Assembly (NCBI RefSeq): GCF_000372725.1
Contig: NW_005200170.1
Span: 673,389 to 737,388 of the forward strand
Source of the DNA: Emiliania huxleyi CCMP1516
Lineage: Eukaryota > Haptophyta > Isochrysidales > Noelaerhabdaceae
Direction: 5' to 3'
Length of the DNA stretch: 64,000 nt
Made by a program: the position numbers and the translations under genes. Positions 10,565 to 20,867 of this stretch are shown here, one piece after another; positions within the stretch are counted from its first letter, which is position 1, and each line of letters begins with the position of its first letter. Under the pieces are notes generated by a model. The model was not told where the DNA came from. It ran no database searches and worked only from the letters and a program-made list of their open reading frames with translations.

Positions 10565-11357
10565 GGCGCTTTAACGTGCTGCTGTCAGACTCGGTACCTA
10601 ATCGGACGGAGGCAGTCCTGGGAAAATTCAGCGCGGAGCGGGCGGCACAGGCCCGGAGCCCTGGCGCGGGCGTGGCGCGGCAGGGCGCGGCGCGGGCGCG
10701 GTGGCGCGCAGAGATGCTGGCCGGGGATCGGAGGGCGGAGGCGCGGCTCGGGCGGCGGCGCGAGCCTCTGCACGCGTCGCGCGGGCGGGGAGGGAGAGGG
10801 AGGGGCGAGCGAGGGAGGGGCGGGGGGCGGGCTCAGCGGTGCGGGGCCCCGGCCCTCGCGCTGGGCGGCGGGCGCGGCAGGGCGCGGCACGCCTCTGCAC
10901 GGTGCGCTCGTTCCCCCCATGATGGGGTCCGCCTTCTTTTTCTTGAGATCCACGCCGGGCGAGGGGGGCGGATCGGGCGGGCGGGCGGGGAGGAGGGGAG
11001 GGAGGGGAGGGAAGCTTAGCCATCAGCTGCAGTCGAGCCGAGGCGGCGGCAGCCGCTGCAGCTGCACCGCCTCCCGTCGCGCCGCGGTCGCCGCCCCCTC
11101 AGCGCCGTCGCCGCGTCGTCACCCGCCGCAGCCTCTCCGCCTCCGCCGCCGCCCCCTCCCGAGAGTGTGGTGGCGGTGCGACAAACAGCCAGGCTCGGAC
11201 TAGGCGCATGCGCCCAGGAGGGGAGGGGGCATGCGTAACGACGCTGCTAGAGATGCCTTTCGGGGCCCAGAGATAAAACTTCTGTGATGCCATGCGTGAC
11301 CTAGTAGTGTCCCCAGCTATGGGCGTGTGTCCACGTTGGAGCCAGGTGTGGTGTGGA
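10565..11357. other. GC-rich gene-free region upstream of the ammonium transporter
   Basis: Strongly GC-skewed, low-complexity sequence (GGGCGGGG and GGCGCGGC runs, 10640-11150) with open frames on several strands that look compositional. It probably contains the AMT promoter, but no recognisable element was found. Confidence 0.4.
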
Positions 11358-11442
11358 CGCGAGAATAGCTCCGCCGTTCGTGGAGGCAACCGATGCGAGT
11401 CGACTGGTGTGTGTCGTCGTGGTTTCGTATCAAGAATACTAA
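11358..11442. repeat. 85-bp dispersed repeat, copy 1
   Basis: The block runs from ACGCGAGAATAGCTCCGCCG to GTTTCGTATCAAGAATACTA. It is about 90% identical to 31484-31571. It overlaps the stop codon that ends the E1 fragment. Confidence 0.75.
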
Positions 11443-12050
11443 CCTGGAAGTGCATTTGCGAGCTGCGACAAGGGCAGCCCGTGCCGCCCCACCTCCCGGC
11501 CACCGACGTAGAAAAGTGAGGCACCATAAGCGACCGTCGAGACCTCGAGTCCGTACCTCTGCGAGAAGAGCAGCCGGAGCTCGTCGAGTGTGATCTCACG
11601 GCCCTCGTCCACCATGATGTGATCCCACATGGTCCACGTTATGCCCTCCCGACCAAACACATGCCGAGGTGCAGCAAGCGGCGCCGAAAAGGCCAGTAGG
11701 GGCAGCGCGAGATTGACAAAGCCATTTTGGAAGTCGCTGAGCGGCTTGTCTGGCTGAAGTAGCTTCAGAAGCTCCAGCGAGGCGAGGCCGCTCACCGCTG
11801 CCGTTGTGGTTGCAAGGGCGGGCAGTATCTTTCCTGCTATCTGCTTGATCCGGAGGCGAGCAGACTCGGCGATGTCGTAGTTGCGCGCACGCAAGTTGGC
11901 CGCAGCGACGACGAAACTGACGTGATCGTCATCGTCCTTCTCGTACGCTATTGGTCTGATCGTGCGGCCAGAAATGGATCCTGGCAAAGGCAGGGATTCC
12001 CTAAGTGTGCTGCAAGCCTCATCGTCACCGTCTCCTGTAGCCTGGGCTAA
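11439..12050 (-). pseudogene. UBA1: C-terminal fragment of ubiquitin-activating enzyme E1
   Basis: Reads RTIRPIAYEKDDDDHVSFVV, ANLRARNYDIAESARLRIKQ, IAGKILPALATTTAAVSGLA, LELLKLL, then NGFVNLALPLLAFSAPLAAP and TWTMWDHIMVDEGREITLDE. These are the conserved adenylation-domain end and the start of the ubiquitin-fold domain of E1. The adenylation site proper, the catalytic-Cys domain and everything N-terminal are absent. The reading stops early in the ubiquitin-fold domain, exactly where an 85-bp dispersed repeat begins. Acceptor-like TTGCAG and CCAG sites lie near 12010, but upstream exons would have to lie inside the opposing kinesin fragment, and none is visible up to 17 kb. Best read as a truncated gene copy. 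Confidence 0.7.
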
Positions 12051-12060
12051 TGGCGGTTGA

Positions 12061-12951
12061 TTAGCGACCAAGCGGGCGGTCGAGTCGCGGCGGGTGCAGA
12101 CCGCCCTCGCGGGGCTGAGCGAAGTGGGCGCTGACGAAGGGGCTGACGCCGACGGAGCAGTAGACGAGGAGGAGGCGCGGCTGGCGGGGGTGTTGCACGG
12201 CTTGAAAGAGGCGTACCGCGCCAAGGCTCACCAACTCAAGCAGCTCAAGGTGCACGTGGGCGCCTTGCAGGCGAGCTGTGGCGCGGCGCAGTCCGCGTTT
12301 GACGCTGAGTTCCGTGCTTGGTGGGCCTCGATGCGGCATGCCCACGGCATGGCCGCCGAGGATGACGCGCTACGGCGCACAGCCACGCCGCTGCTCGGCG
12401 AGGCGCCACCGCCGCCGGCCACCGCCAAGGGCAGCGAGATTGGGGATTCGGCCGGCGAGCGGCGCGCGCCCCCGAGCTTGGCACAGCTGCGAGACCCGGA
12501 GGCATCTTTGGCGCTCTTCAGGTCGGAGGTATGGAGCGAGGCGGCGCGGTCGCGGCGCGAGCGCCTCAAAGCGGAGCTCTCCGATGCCGTGTCCCAAGCC
12601 AAGGAGAGCGGCGCGCTCGTTACGCGCAAGCGGGACCAGGTGGCGAGGCTCAAGGAGTCACTTTCTGCTCATCTGGGGGCCGGTGGCAGCGCCGCCGACG
12701 AAGAGGCGATTCGAGCAAGGCTAGACGTGGAGAAGGAGGGGTACCGGGACGAGGTGTCGGCCTTGCGAAGCCTCAAGCGACGCGTCGAGGAGCTTCAGGC
12801 GTCGCTCGATGGTTCTCAGGAGGAGCTCCGAGCCGACTTTGCCGCGTGGCACGCCCCGGCACTTGCGCAGGCGGAGCGGCGCGAGGGCGGCTCGGCCGGA
12901 GCCGCGCGCAGTGGCGCGCCGCCTGGTGCGCCGCGGAGGGCATGGGACTGA
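12061..12951 (+). pseudogene. Kinesin-9 (KIF6/KIF9-type) C-terminal tail fragment
   Basis: An open frame of about 296 codons, entirely tail. It has two related coiled-coil modules, YRAKAHQLKQLKVHVGALQ...FDAEFRAWW and YRDEVSALRSLKRRVEELQ...LRADFAAWH. They match the paired 'Y..L..LK..I..LQ...F..W' modules at the C-terminus of flagellar kinesin-9. No motor domain is present up- or downstream on this strand, and the frame is closed by TGA at 12058. The 5' border is within about 10 bp of the E1 fragment on the other strand. If functional it would need upstream exons that the window does not show. Confidence 0.55.
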
Positions 12952-13350
12952 CCTAGGAGTAGCACCTCCCTGCACCCTGGGATCAAAATCAAAACTCTTT
13001 AAATCAACCACGCTCCAACACGGCGACAGCCAGTCCGAAACGACATCCTCAACCCGCACCCGTCGGCCCGTGCACCGACGGTTGGCACCGCATCTCCTGA
13101 TACCTGAAGCTCGGGGTGTCACTCTCTTCCAACCAGAACCGCGGACCGCGCCTACCGATCACACGACACACGTCCCCCCACGCGCGGTGACTACTCGTCG
13201 CGCGTCGGCGCATGCCACGCACACGTCGGACCGGCGCCCCCACCCAGCAATCTCTCACACGGAGCTCGCACACGTCCATCAGCCCCATCCTCACATCCTC
13301 CTCACAACGGCGGAGCGCTCCTCCTCCTCTCACGACGCCCGCCGGCTGCG
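12952..13350. other. Gene-free stretch between kinesin fragment and ShKT gene
   Basis: This is the 3' flank of two convergent genes. Scattered Ser/Thr/Pro-rich open frames show no recognisable family. The sequence is less GC-rich than the flanks (for example ATCAAAATCAAAACTC near 12980). Confidence 0.4.
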
Positions 13351-14542
13351 TCACACCCGCGAGTGCGACGACTTGCCGGCCCACGCCGGCCTTCGTTTGC
13401 TCGAGCGGCAGAGGCGCCTGTACAGGACGCACGCGCACAGCCCGAGCATCATCCCCCACCCCGCCCCAAAGACGCCGCGCAGCATCGACAGCGGGTCCGG
13501 CTCCGGCTCCCGCGGCGTCTCGATCCGCCCGTCTGGCGCCGCCGCCGCCGTCGACGACTGCTCGGCTCCAGTGAAGGGGGCCGCCGCGGGGCTCGCCACC
13601 TTCCGCTTCCCCTCCCGCTTCGCCTCCCGCTTCCCCTCCCGCTTCCGCTCGAGCTGCTCGAGCTCGCTGCCGCTCAGCTTTGGGGCCGTCGCTGGCCGCA
13701 CGCCACGCCGCAGCTCTGGGTGCGCCACGAGGTGCTCCTCCTCGAGCTTGGCGGCGAGGGCGCGCAGCCGTGTCGCCTCGGCGAGAGCGTCGTCGACGTT
13801 GGACGCGTTGACCACCCCCGCCGTCACAATGTCCGCCGCCATCGGGTGAGGCGTCGTCGTCGTTGGCGTGCCAGCGGCGGCCGAGAGCGGCGTCGGGGGC
13901 GGCGTGGCGGCGGCCGCGGCGGCGGCCGCGGCGGCGGCCGCGGGCAGCTCCGCCGCCGGCGGCGCCAGCTTTGCTGCGGCGATGTGGCTGAGCCGCTTCT
14001 CGGCGGCGGCGGCGGCGTGCTCGTCTGCGGCCCTGGCGTGCGGGTGCTCCTTGTAGTGCGCCTCGTGAGCGGCGGCCGCCTGGGTTCGGGTACCGTGGGG
14101 TGGGGGAGGGTGGGTTCGAGTACCGTGGGGTAGGGGAGGGTGGGTTCGGGTACCGTGGGGTGGGGGAGGGTGGGTTCGAGTACCGTGGGGTAGGGGAGGG
14201 TGGGTTCGGGTACCGTGGGGTGGGGGAGGGTGGGTTCGAGTACCGTGGGGTAGGGGAGGGTGAGTTCGGGTACCGTGGGGGTAGGGGAGCGGCGGCCGCC
14301 TGGTTTGCGTCGGAGTAGAAGAGCTTGATCTCGCCCATCGGCCGCAGCGGCGCCGGCGCGGTGCCGTTAGCGAGCGCGAGCCCGCGCACCCACGCGGGGA
14401 TGGCGTTGGTGGCGGCGGGCGGGCACACGTCGCACGAGACAGGGCAGGTGCCCTCCATGAAGCCCGGGTTGGACTTGCACTCGCCACTCGCCGCCCACTT
14501 GAGGCACATCTGGTTCTGGTCGGCGCAAGACTGCTGGCCGGC
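13351..14542 (-). CDS. ShKT-domain protein with C-terminal membrane segment
   Basis: Exons 14542-14300 and 14079-13351 are joined by a 220-bp GC-AG intron in phase 0. The first encodes a ShKT domain with six cysteines (CADQNQMCLKWAASGECKSN, then MEGTCPVSCDVC). The second encodes an Ala-rich stretch, a coiled segment (ALAEATRLRALAAKLEEEH), a Lys/Arg/Glu-rich linker and a hydrophobic segment GWGMMLGLCACVLYRRLC before a basic tail. Inference: a type I membrane protein with an outward ShKT domain. The first coding exon is not placed; an acceptor CCCTCAG at 14549-14543 precedes 14542. A duplicate of 'ccctcaggccggccagcag' lies 60 bp further upstream, with a decayed continuation. A signal-peptide-like stretch (LAGAPLSRSVASA) is seen near 14700, in a frame not linked with certainty. 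Confidence 0.65.
14080..14299 (-). repeat. 30/60-bp minisatellite forming a whole intron
   Basis: Between about 14086 and 14290 the unit GGGTTCGGGTACCGTGGGGT alternates with a variant carrying TTCGAG, period 30 (60 for the pair). It fills a GC-AG intron of the ShKT gene. The 17-bp sequence CCAGGCGGCCGCCGCTC (minus strand) occurs at both intron ends, once across the donor and once across the acceptor. Read through, it would encode RYPNPPSPTP repeats in shifting frames, so splicing is the better reading. Confidence 0.75.
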
Positions 14543-15114
14543 CTGAGGGAAAGGTCTAGGAAAGGTCTAGGAAAGTTTCTGGTCGGAACAAGACTGCTGG
14601 CCGGCCTGAGGGGAGAGGCAGCCGGGGCCGTGACAACCGCCTTGCGTGCGCCTGCGGCTTTACCGCGCGCCGTGCGCGTGTAGAGATTGCGGCCCAGAGG
14701 CAGACGCCACGGAGCGGGAGAGTGGCGCGCCGGCCAGAGACAGGATCTGCGCGCAGCATCTACAGGCGGCTGGCCGTCTTCCAAGCCGGGCAGGTGACGG
14801 CGTCGGTGGGAAGGCCTGCGTGGTGCAGACGTATGGGCTCACTGGCTAGAGCTCGCACTAGAGGCCGTCTTCGCATTCGCCTTCCTGGGACCCAGTGCTG
14901 CCTGCTGACTGCCGTCGCTGTCTCTCCCTTCTCGACTGTCTGTGCTTGTGGGCCTGGGCTTGTGTTTTTGCGTGGAGACGCCGGCATCAGGGCGGGAGGA
15001 CGGCCCCGTGCATTGGACTCAGAGCACCGCGTGAGTACGAGAGGGGGGCGACTGCACGACTGCAGTCGAGTCCGTGTCCTCTCGAGCGCCGGTTTGGAGG
15101 ACAAGAGTGCGTGT
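14543..15114. other. Upstream region of ShKT gene with duplicated exon start
   Basis: 14547-14577 carries tandem GGTCTAGGAAA units (minus strand ACCTTTCCTAG), and 14581-14614 is a decayed copy of the ShKT exon start. 14615-14850 is open in several minus frames and probably holds the missing first exon, but I cannot pick the frame. 14850-15114 shows nothing recognisable. Confidence 0.45.
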
Positions 15115-15196
15115 TCCGCTTCTAGGCGGGCAGGCCCATATCTCCCCATATCTCCCCCATATCTCCCCAGATCTCCGCTTCTAGGCGGGCAGGCCC
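15115..15196. repeat. ATATCTCCCC array flanked by an exact 23-bp direct duplication
   Basis: 15115-15137 and 15174-15196 are identical (tccgcttctaggcgggcagg plus ccc). Between them are 36 bp of the 10-bp unit ATATCTCCCC. The right-hand copy contains the TAG stop of the neighbouring glycosyltransferase. Because no splicing is involved here, this shows the array as a plain insertion with target duplication. Confidence 0.85.
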
Positions 15197-16938
15197 TCGC
15201 TGCCGGCGCGGCCGCACCCGCCCTCGCCCACCGGCCGGTTGTAGTAGTCGCACATTGCGTCGTTGAGCTCGAGAACCGTCTCGGCGCACAAGCGCTCGAT
15301 GTGCCTACTCACGGCATACGGTGTGCCGAGACGCTGTTCCACAGCTCGACGGCGCGCAGGCACCGGCGCTCAGTGTGCCGCGGCGCGGGCGGGTCGCCGA
15401 AGGTCTTGCCGGAGCACGCGTTTGCGTCGAAGCCGCCAAAGGAGTACTTTGTGAACTTGAAGCTGCCCACCGCGCAGTGCAGCCCGTAGTGGATGATGTA
15501 CGATTCCTGTGCACACCGCCATCTGTGAGTGAGACGCTGTTCACAGGCGCCGAGGGTGTGATCACGCGTGCCACCGACCTGTGACAGGCCCAGTGGTACG
15601 GACGGTGGCACCGTGTGTGGACCGTGTGTGGCGCCTCGTGTCGGCTCCTCGAGCCATTCGCACGCAGCGTGTGCGTGTGTGTGCGTGTGGGCCCGTACTC
15701 CGTGCTAGTGCTAGGAGGTGTGTGAGATTGGCCTGAAGGGTGTGTGTGCGTGTGGGCCCGTCCTCCACATGCTGGGAGGTGTGCGAGACTTGGCCTCAAG
15801 GGTGTGTGTGCGTGTGGGCCCGTCCTCCACATGCTAGGAGGTGTGTGCGAGACTTGGCCTGAAGGGTGTGTGTGCGTGTGGCCCGTCCTCCACATGCTGG
15901 GAGTGTGCGCAAGACTGGCTGGCTGACCTTTGGGCGCGCGGCGCCCACCTCGTCGGGGTAGACGACGACGCCTTCGGTGAGGATGTGGCGCAGCTTCGCC
16001 TCCGCCGCCGCAAAGACGTACCCGTACCTGTTCGCAGTGCGTTTGAAGTGGACGGACGCCGTTGGACGAGCAGAAGAACAAAAGAGGCGGAGGCACATCT
16101 CCGAGATCCAAGGCGCCGAGCCGTGGCCAACGTATGCGTCACCGGTCAGTATGTCGGCCGGCACCGACAGCTGGCCCGAGTGCTCGTCCTTGATGCTCCA
16201 GTACTTTTGCGGGTTGGTGCGCACCTCGATCTCGTAGTGCAGCCAGCGCGGCGCAATCGTGCGAATGTCGTCAATGTGGAAGAACATGTACCAGCCGCCG
16301 GCCGCGTGCCGCTTGCCGTCGGGGCCGGGCGGGTTGTAGTTGTTGACGTCGGCGCCCGCGTACTGCACCGCCTCGACGGACGGCAGGAACTGCGCCGGCA
16401 GCCCGTTCCTGATGCCCGTGTCGAGGTAGCCGACATGCTCCGAGACCACGACTCCCTTCTTGACGCCCATCGCGATGGGGTCGAGGGGCTTGCGCAGCAG
16501 CATGTCGGCGTCGATGTAGAGGACGTAGTCGGTGCTCTTCGCCTCCTCCGAGTGCATCACCCACTCCATGATGGAGCCCGGCTTGTTGTACGAGGGCGAC
16601 GAGTCCTGCGCGCGTGAGCCGGTCGGCGGGTGCGTCTCCCCCTCGGGCACGCGCCGCTTGTGCTGGATGCGGCCGTAGTTGCGGTGGACAAAGGTGTTGC
16701 CGAGGTTGAGGCCCTTGTACCTCTTGAGCTGCTCCTCATCGCACGCCAGCAGCCGCGTCACGCCGCCAGGCATGCCCGAGAGCCGATGCGACCAATACAC
16801 GCCGATCGACTTGTAGTCAAAGTTGTTTGTGCATTCGGCGCAAAAGACGGTCCAGACGCGAGGCTCCTGAGGCTCGGGAAGCGGAGCCGCGGTGGCGGCG
16901 GACAGACTCAGGAGAAGAAGCCGAGTTGGCCGCGGCAT
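15181..16938 (-). CDS. Glycosyltransferase of the peptidyl-serine galactosyl / hydroxyproline arabinosyl type
   Basis: Exons 16938-15928, 15506-15358 and 15304-15181 total 428 codons. ATG at 16936-16938 starts a clear signal peptide (MPRPTRLLLLSLSAATAAP). The catalytic part follows: VWTVFCAECTNNFDYKSIGV, TRLLACDEEQLKRYKGLNL, YNKPGSIMEWVMHSEEAKS, the DxD-type motif VLYIDADMLLRKP, FFHIDDIRTIAPRW and PWISEMCLRL. The second exon adds YIIHYGLHCAVGSFKFTKY, the third HIERLCAETVLELNDAMCDY. This pattern is known from plant and algal enzymes that glycosylate Ser or Hyp in secreted proteins in the ER/Golgi. Intron 1 is GT-AG. Intron 2 (53 bp, GC-AG) starts with a copy of the third exon's beginning and contains GGAACAGCGTCTC, shared with other introns here. 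The acceptor sugar and substrate are not known. Confidence 0.8.
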
Positions 16939-17825
16939 GTCTGTCGCCAAAGGAAAAATCGCTTGAACCTAGGTACCGTACAGATGTCTCCCCCCATCCC
17001 CAGGGCCTCCAGGACTCGCACCTCAACCTCTCACAGACTCAGTTCAGGAGGGACAGCGCAACCTATCCCTCGTTTGGCTGTCTTTTTCTTTCTTTCTTTC
17101 AGCGCAAAGCGCCATAGGACGTATTTTCTTTCTTGTCAATAACGAGGTCTGTGTGTGAACAGCAGCTCCTGGCGCATACGCCTAGTTGGACCTCAGATCG
17201 CCCGACCGCGTCCCGGTGCTCTCTGTGGTCGGATTTGTGACGCCGCCGCACCGCGCCGCGGCCGGGGGCCCTCGGAGGCCGAGGATGGCCGTGGCGGACC
17301 GGGACGAGCTCTGGGAGGTAAAGTGCCAGTGAGTACATTGTAGATACTGACCAATGTGCACAATATCTCTCACTCTAGCTAAGCCAGGGGAGGCGATACC
17401 AGGGGGCCGTACAGCAGCTCGATATGGCCTTCGCCGGCGTGCGTCCCGGGGGAGCGTCCCGGATGGGCGGTCCGGGGGAGGAAAACGACACGGGACAGCG
17501 TCGACACGGCGCCCTGATTCGACTTTTGACTTTTCAATAAAGACAGTCGCACGCGCCGCAGCGCGGCGCGTGCGCGACTGCCAGGAGGCAGGAGCGGAGA
17601 GGACGATACGTCTTAGTTGTGTTCGCGCGCCGGGATCGTGTCCCTCACAACCAGCTGCAGCTCACAACCTGCACAGACTTTAGGCCGAGACAGTAGCAGT
17701 GCCATGCAGCGGACGAAGCAGGAATGCAGGGCGGGCCCTTAAGCTCACTTATCCACGTTCACCCGACCGGCACGAGGCTCGGCACTCGAGCTCGGCGCCA
17801 CCCCGTGGACCGTGCGTGCCGACAC
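16939..17825. other. Gene-free region
   Basis: Contains a T-rich tract with CTTTCTTTCTTT at 17085-17100 (part of a dispersed repeat). A short ATG frame at 17285 (MAVADRDELWE followed by GTAAAG) could be an orphan first exon, but nothing downstream supports it. The rest shows no gene. Confidence 0.35.
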
Positions 17826-20800
17826 TCAGATCATCTTGTGGGCGCGGAGGGCTTGCGCGTGCGCGCTTCCGGCGACGCTTGCGCGGAAGTGCGCCGTCTC
17901 ACCCTCGCGCAGCCCTTCGGGCGCGAGGCGCGCTTGCGGGGGCGGCGAGCTGAAGGCGACCAGCGAGAGCCGGCGCGGAATGGCACCCGCGGACGGCGTG
18001 GCGGTATCCTCGCGGAGCTCCGCGCCCACGTCTCGCACGCGGTGCGTGGGCGCGGACACGCGCCCGTTTGAGCGGATGTGCGTCGCCCAGCCGAGCATGA
18101 GGATCGCGTCGTCCGCCGACGGCTTCACGAGGTACCACGTGCCATCACGTAGCACCTCAAGGCCCGGGACGCCGCCATCGAAAATCAGCGCCATCGTGCC
18201 GTAGTCGCGGTGCTCGGCGCATCGCAGCGGGCGTGGCGCCTCAGCACCGCAGGGCGCGCCGCCGTGCGCCATGTAGTCGGAGAGGCGGTACTTGAGCGAA
18301 TGGGCCTCGGTGCGCAGCGCGGCGCAGCGCGTGACGCGCGCGAGCGCTTCGTGCAGAGTGGACAAACGGCCGTGCATGACGGCGTCCAGGAAAGCAAGCG
18401 GCTCGGCGGCGAGCGCGGCGAGCGCCGGTGGCAGCGCCTCGTGCGCGCCCAGCTCCGAGTGGCCGAAGGCATAGTCGAGCACGCGCTTCTGGTCGGCGTT
18501 TTGGCCCGGCTGCGAGAGCCATGGCCAACGACCCTTCCACGAGAGCCCGCGCTCGAGGCGGCCGGCCTCCGACGAAACGCCGAGGCCGAGCTGCGCGTGG
18601 CGGGCGATCACGCCGTCGAAGAGCGCGCCTGTCGCCTCGTATGGCGCTCCCACGCCGGCGCCGACCAGCCGCAGCACGCCGCCGCTTTGCTCGATAGCCG
18701 CGGCGAGCTCGTCCACCGGCGCGTCACACGCCACTGCGATCGGCTCGAGCCAACGCGCGTGCTGCGCTGCTCGCTCGGTGGCTCTCTCGGCGACGGTCGC
18801 TTTCTCGGGCGAGGGAGCGGCGGCTTGGGCACGCGAGCTGGCGGCGATGGGTGGTGGCGGGTGATTGGACCAGAGCCACGCGTGATCGCCGTCTTCATCT
18901 TCGTCGAACTCGGCGAGTGCCTTCACTTTGGCCGCAACGGCGCAACGCGGCTGGCGGCGCGCGCGCGGCAGCGGCATGCGTGCCATGCTCAGCCACGCCT
19001 CCTCGCTCGCGCCCGGCCCGTGCAGGCGGAACTGCGCGGCGCACAAGGCGGAGCGCTTCACGCGATGCCACACGCTCGCATGGTTCGCGCGCAACAGCGG
19101 CAGCCGCGGCAGGCAGCCGAGCAGCGCGGCGAGATCGTCAAGGTAGGTGCGGTACTGACAGAGCGCTGTCAGCCGGCCGGCATCGCGCTCGAAGAACCGC
19201 GTCTCCGCAGCGCGATCGCGTGCGATCGCGTCGATCATCGCCGCGTGGCTTGGCAGCGTGAGCTCGCCCGCAAGCAGCGCCGCCCAGTAGCGCGCCGCCA
19301 GCTCGCTCATCGGAGGCACCGCACCAAAGGCCGGCCGTGCGAAGCCCACGAAGGCGAGGGTGGCGCCAAACGCAGGGCACAGCATGTGCTTGAAGCGCGT
19401 GCGCGCGTCGCCCGCTGCGCGCGCGAGGTCGGGCATGTGGCGCTCGAAAAAGGGAAAGGAGCTCTCGTAGCCGGTGCAGCAAACGACAGCGTCGAACGCG
19501 CAGCGCGTGCCGTCGGCGAGCATCAGCTGTCCGTCGGGCAAGAGCTGTCGAACCTCGCCAACCTGCGCGGCGCCGTGGTAGCGGATGGCCTCCAGGAAGG
19601 CGAAATTCTTCGTGCCGAAGCGGCTGAACGGCAAGTTGCGGTGGCGGTGATTCCACGCCATCGCATCGCGCTCGAGCTCGTCAAAAGTGGGCGGCTGCCG
19701 CGCCGCCCCGAGCGCAGTGCGCACCAGCTCGGCCTCGCGCGGGCTGCCCTTGGCGCTCTGCAGCACTGACTTCCACAACCAGTGGTACTCCTTGGGCCCC
19801 CACGCTTCTGCCATGTTGGCGCGCGAAGTCTGCAGGTCCGCCGGCTCGTCGGCCGTCGCCCACCGGCCAACGACTGCGCCCGGCCCGTTCGCACGGGTGC
19901 TGATGGCCACGTGTGCCGCGCCCGCCTTGGCAATCGCGAGGGAGAGGTCAGAGCCCGCCTCGCCCAAGCCCACCACCAGCACGCGCTGCCCGGCGAAGTC
20001 GGCGGCGCGGCGGAATTGCGAGCTGTGCAGCACGCGGCACGGTCCCGCGGCGCCGGCGGTCACGTACGGCTCCGCCCACGCCGGCCACGCAGGCGCCTGG
20101 TATCAACAAATTACATCGGGCGGCGGCAGCACAACGGGGCGACAGGACAGGACACTCCTGATGTAGGCCGGAGCAGACGGCGAGTGCATCGAAGGTGTGC
20201 TGCTCGCGGTGCGCGCCGCCGCCCTCCCCGCCCACGACGACGTCGACGATCCACGCGCCGTGCTCGTCGCGTCTAGCGGCCTCGACGGTCGAGCCGCATT
20301 GGACGTGCTTGGTGAGGCCGAAGCGGCGCTCGAAGGCTTGCAGGTACTGCACGTAGTCCTCGGCAGACCAGAAAGTGGGCGAGGCCTCGCGCCCGTCCGA
20401 ATGGCAGCCGAAGGCGGTGATTACCGAGGACGAAGTGAGCTGTGCGCCTTCATACGCCGTCGCGAAGGCGCCTCCGATGCGCGAGCCCTGTTCGAACGCC
20501 GTACACGCAAAGCCGCGGTCGAGACACTCTTTGAGCACGATGAGGCCACTTGGCCCGCAGCCGATGACGCCGACGCGGAGGGCGGCGGGCGCAGCAACGT
20601 CACGCGCGTGGCCTGCAGGCGCAGCGACCAAGCGCGCTGCACCTCCACTTGCTGCCTGGCGCCGCAGGACGCTCAACCCAATCGCTTGTCGCCACACTGC
20701 CGAAGCGGCCGCCTCGTCGCCGCTCTCAAAGAGCATGTCGCCGAGCGCGCACTGCGCGTGGATACATCCCGCTGCGGCAAGGGTTTGGAGCTCCGCAAGC

Positions 20801-20826
20801 GAAGGCGCCCCCGGGAGGGCTGCCAT
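17826..20826 (-). CDS. Flavin-containing monooxygenase fused to a 2OG-Fe(II) oxygenase
   Basis: Exons 20826-20149 and 20096-17826 are joined in phase 0 by a 52-bp GT-AG intron, giving 982 residues. The N-terminus is a short helical repeat (LQTLAAAGCIHAQCALGDML). The FMO part shows the FAD motif VGVIGCGPSGL, GAFATAYEGAQLTSS, the NADPH motif VLVVGLGEAGSDLS and the FMO-type VVCCTGYESSFPFF. After an acidic/Pro-rich linker (about residue 640) comes a 2OG dioxygenase with the HxD motif CAEHRDYGTMALIF, distal His APTHRV and Arg in PRRLSLVAFSSP. FMO oxygenates N or S using NADPH; 2OG enzymes hydroxylate or oxidise with 2-oxoglutarate. Fused, they may act in sequence on one small molecule (inference). 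It starts 41 bp from a divergent 2OG oxygenase. ATG 20824-20826 was chosen over an upstream GTG. Confidence 0.85.
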
Positions 20827-20867
20827 CGGATTCACGCTGCAACAGCCATCCTGCCGAAGCTGCCATC
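20827..20867. promoter_or_regulatory. 41-bp divergent intergenic region
   Basis: This is the whole distance between the proposed start codons of the FMO-2OG gene (minus) and the 2OG oxygenase gene (plus). If both starts are right, leaders and core promoters must overlap the opposing genes. No motif is identified; the call rests on geometry only. Confidence 0.4.

Noticed and set aside
14086-14290. Proline-rich cell-wall-like repeat domain in the ShKT protein
   Set aside because: The reading frame of the C-terminal half is only reached if this block is spliced out; identical sequence at both ends fits an intron better.
17285-17340. Orphan first exon MAVADRDELWE with GTAAAG donor
   Set aside because: No matching downstream exon on the plus strand; too short to support.
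18210-19769. 519-codon plus-strand open frame opposite the FMO-2OG gene
   Set aside because: Antisense to a protein with clear catalytic motifs; its translation shows no family features.
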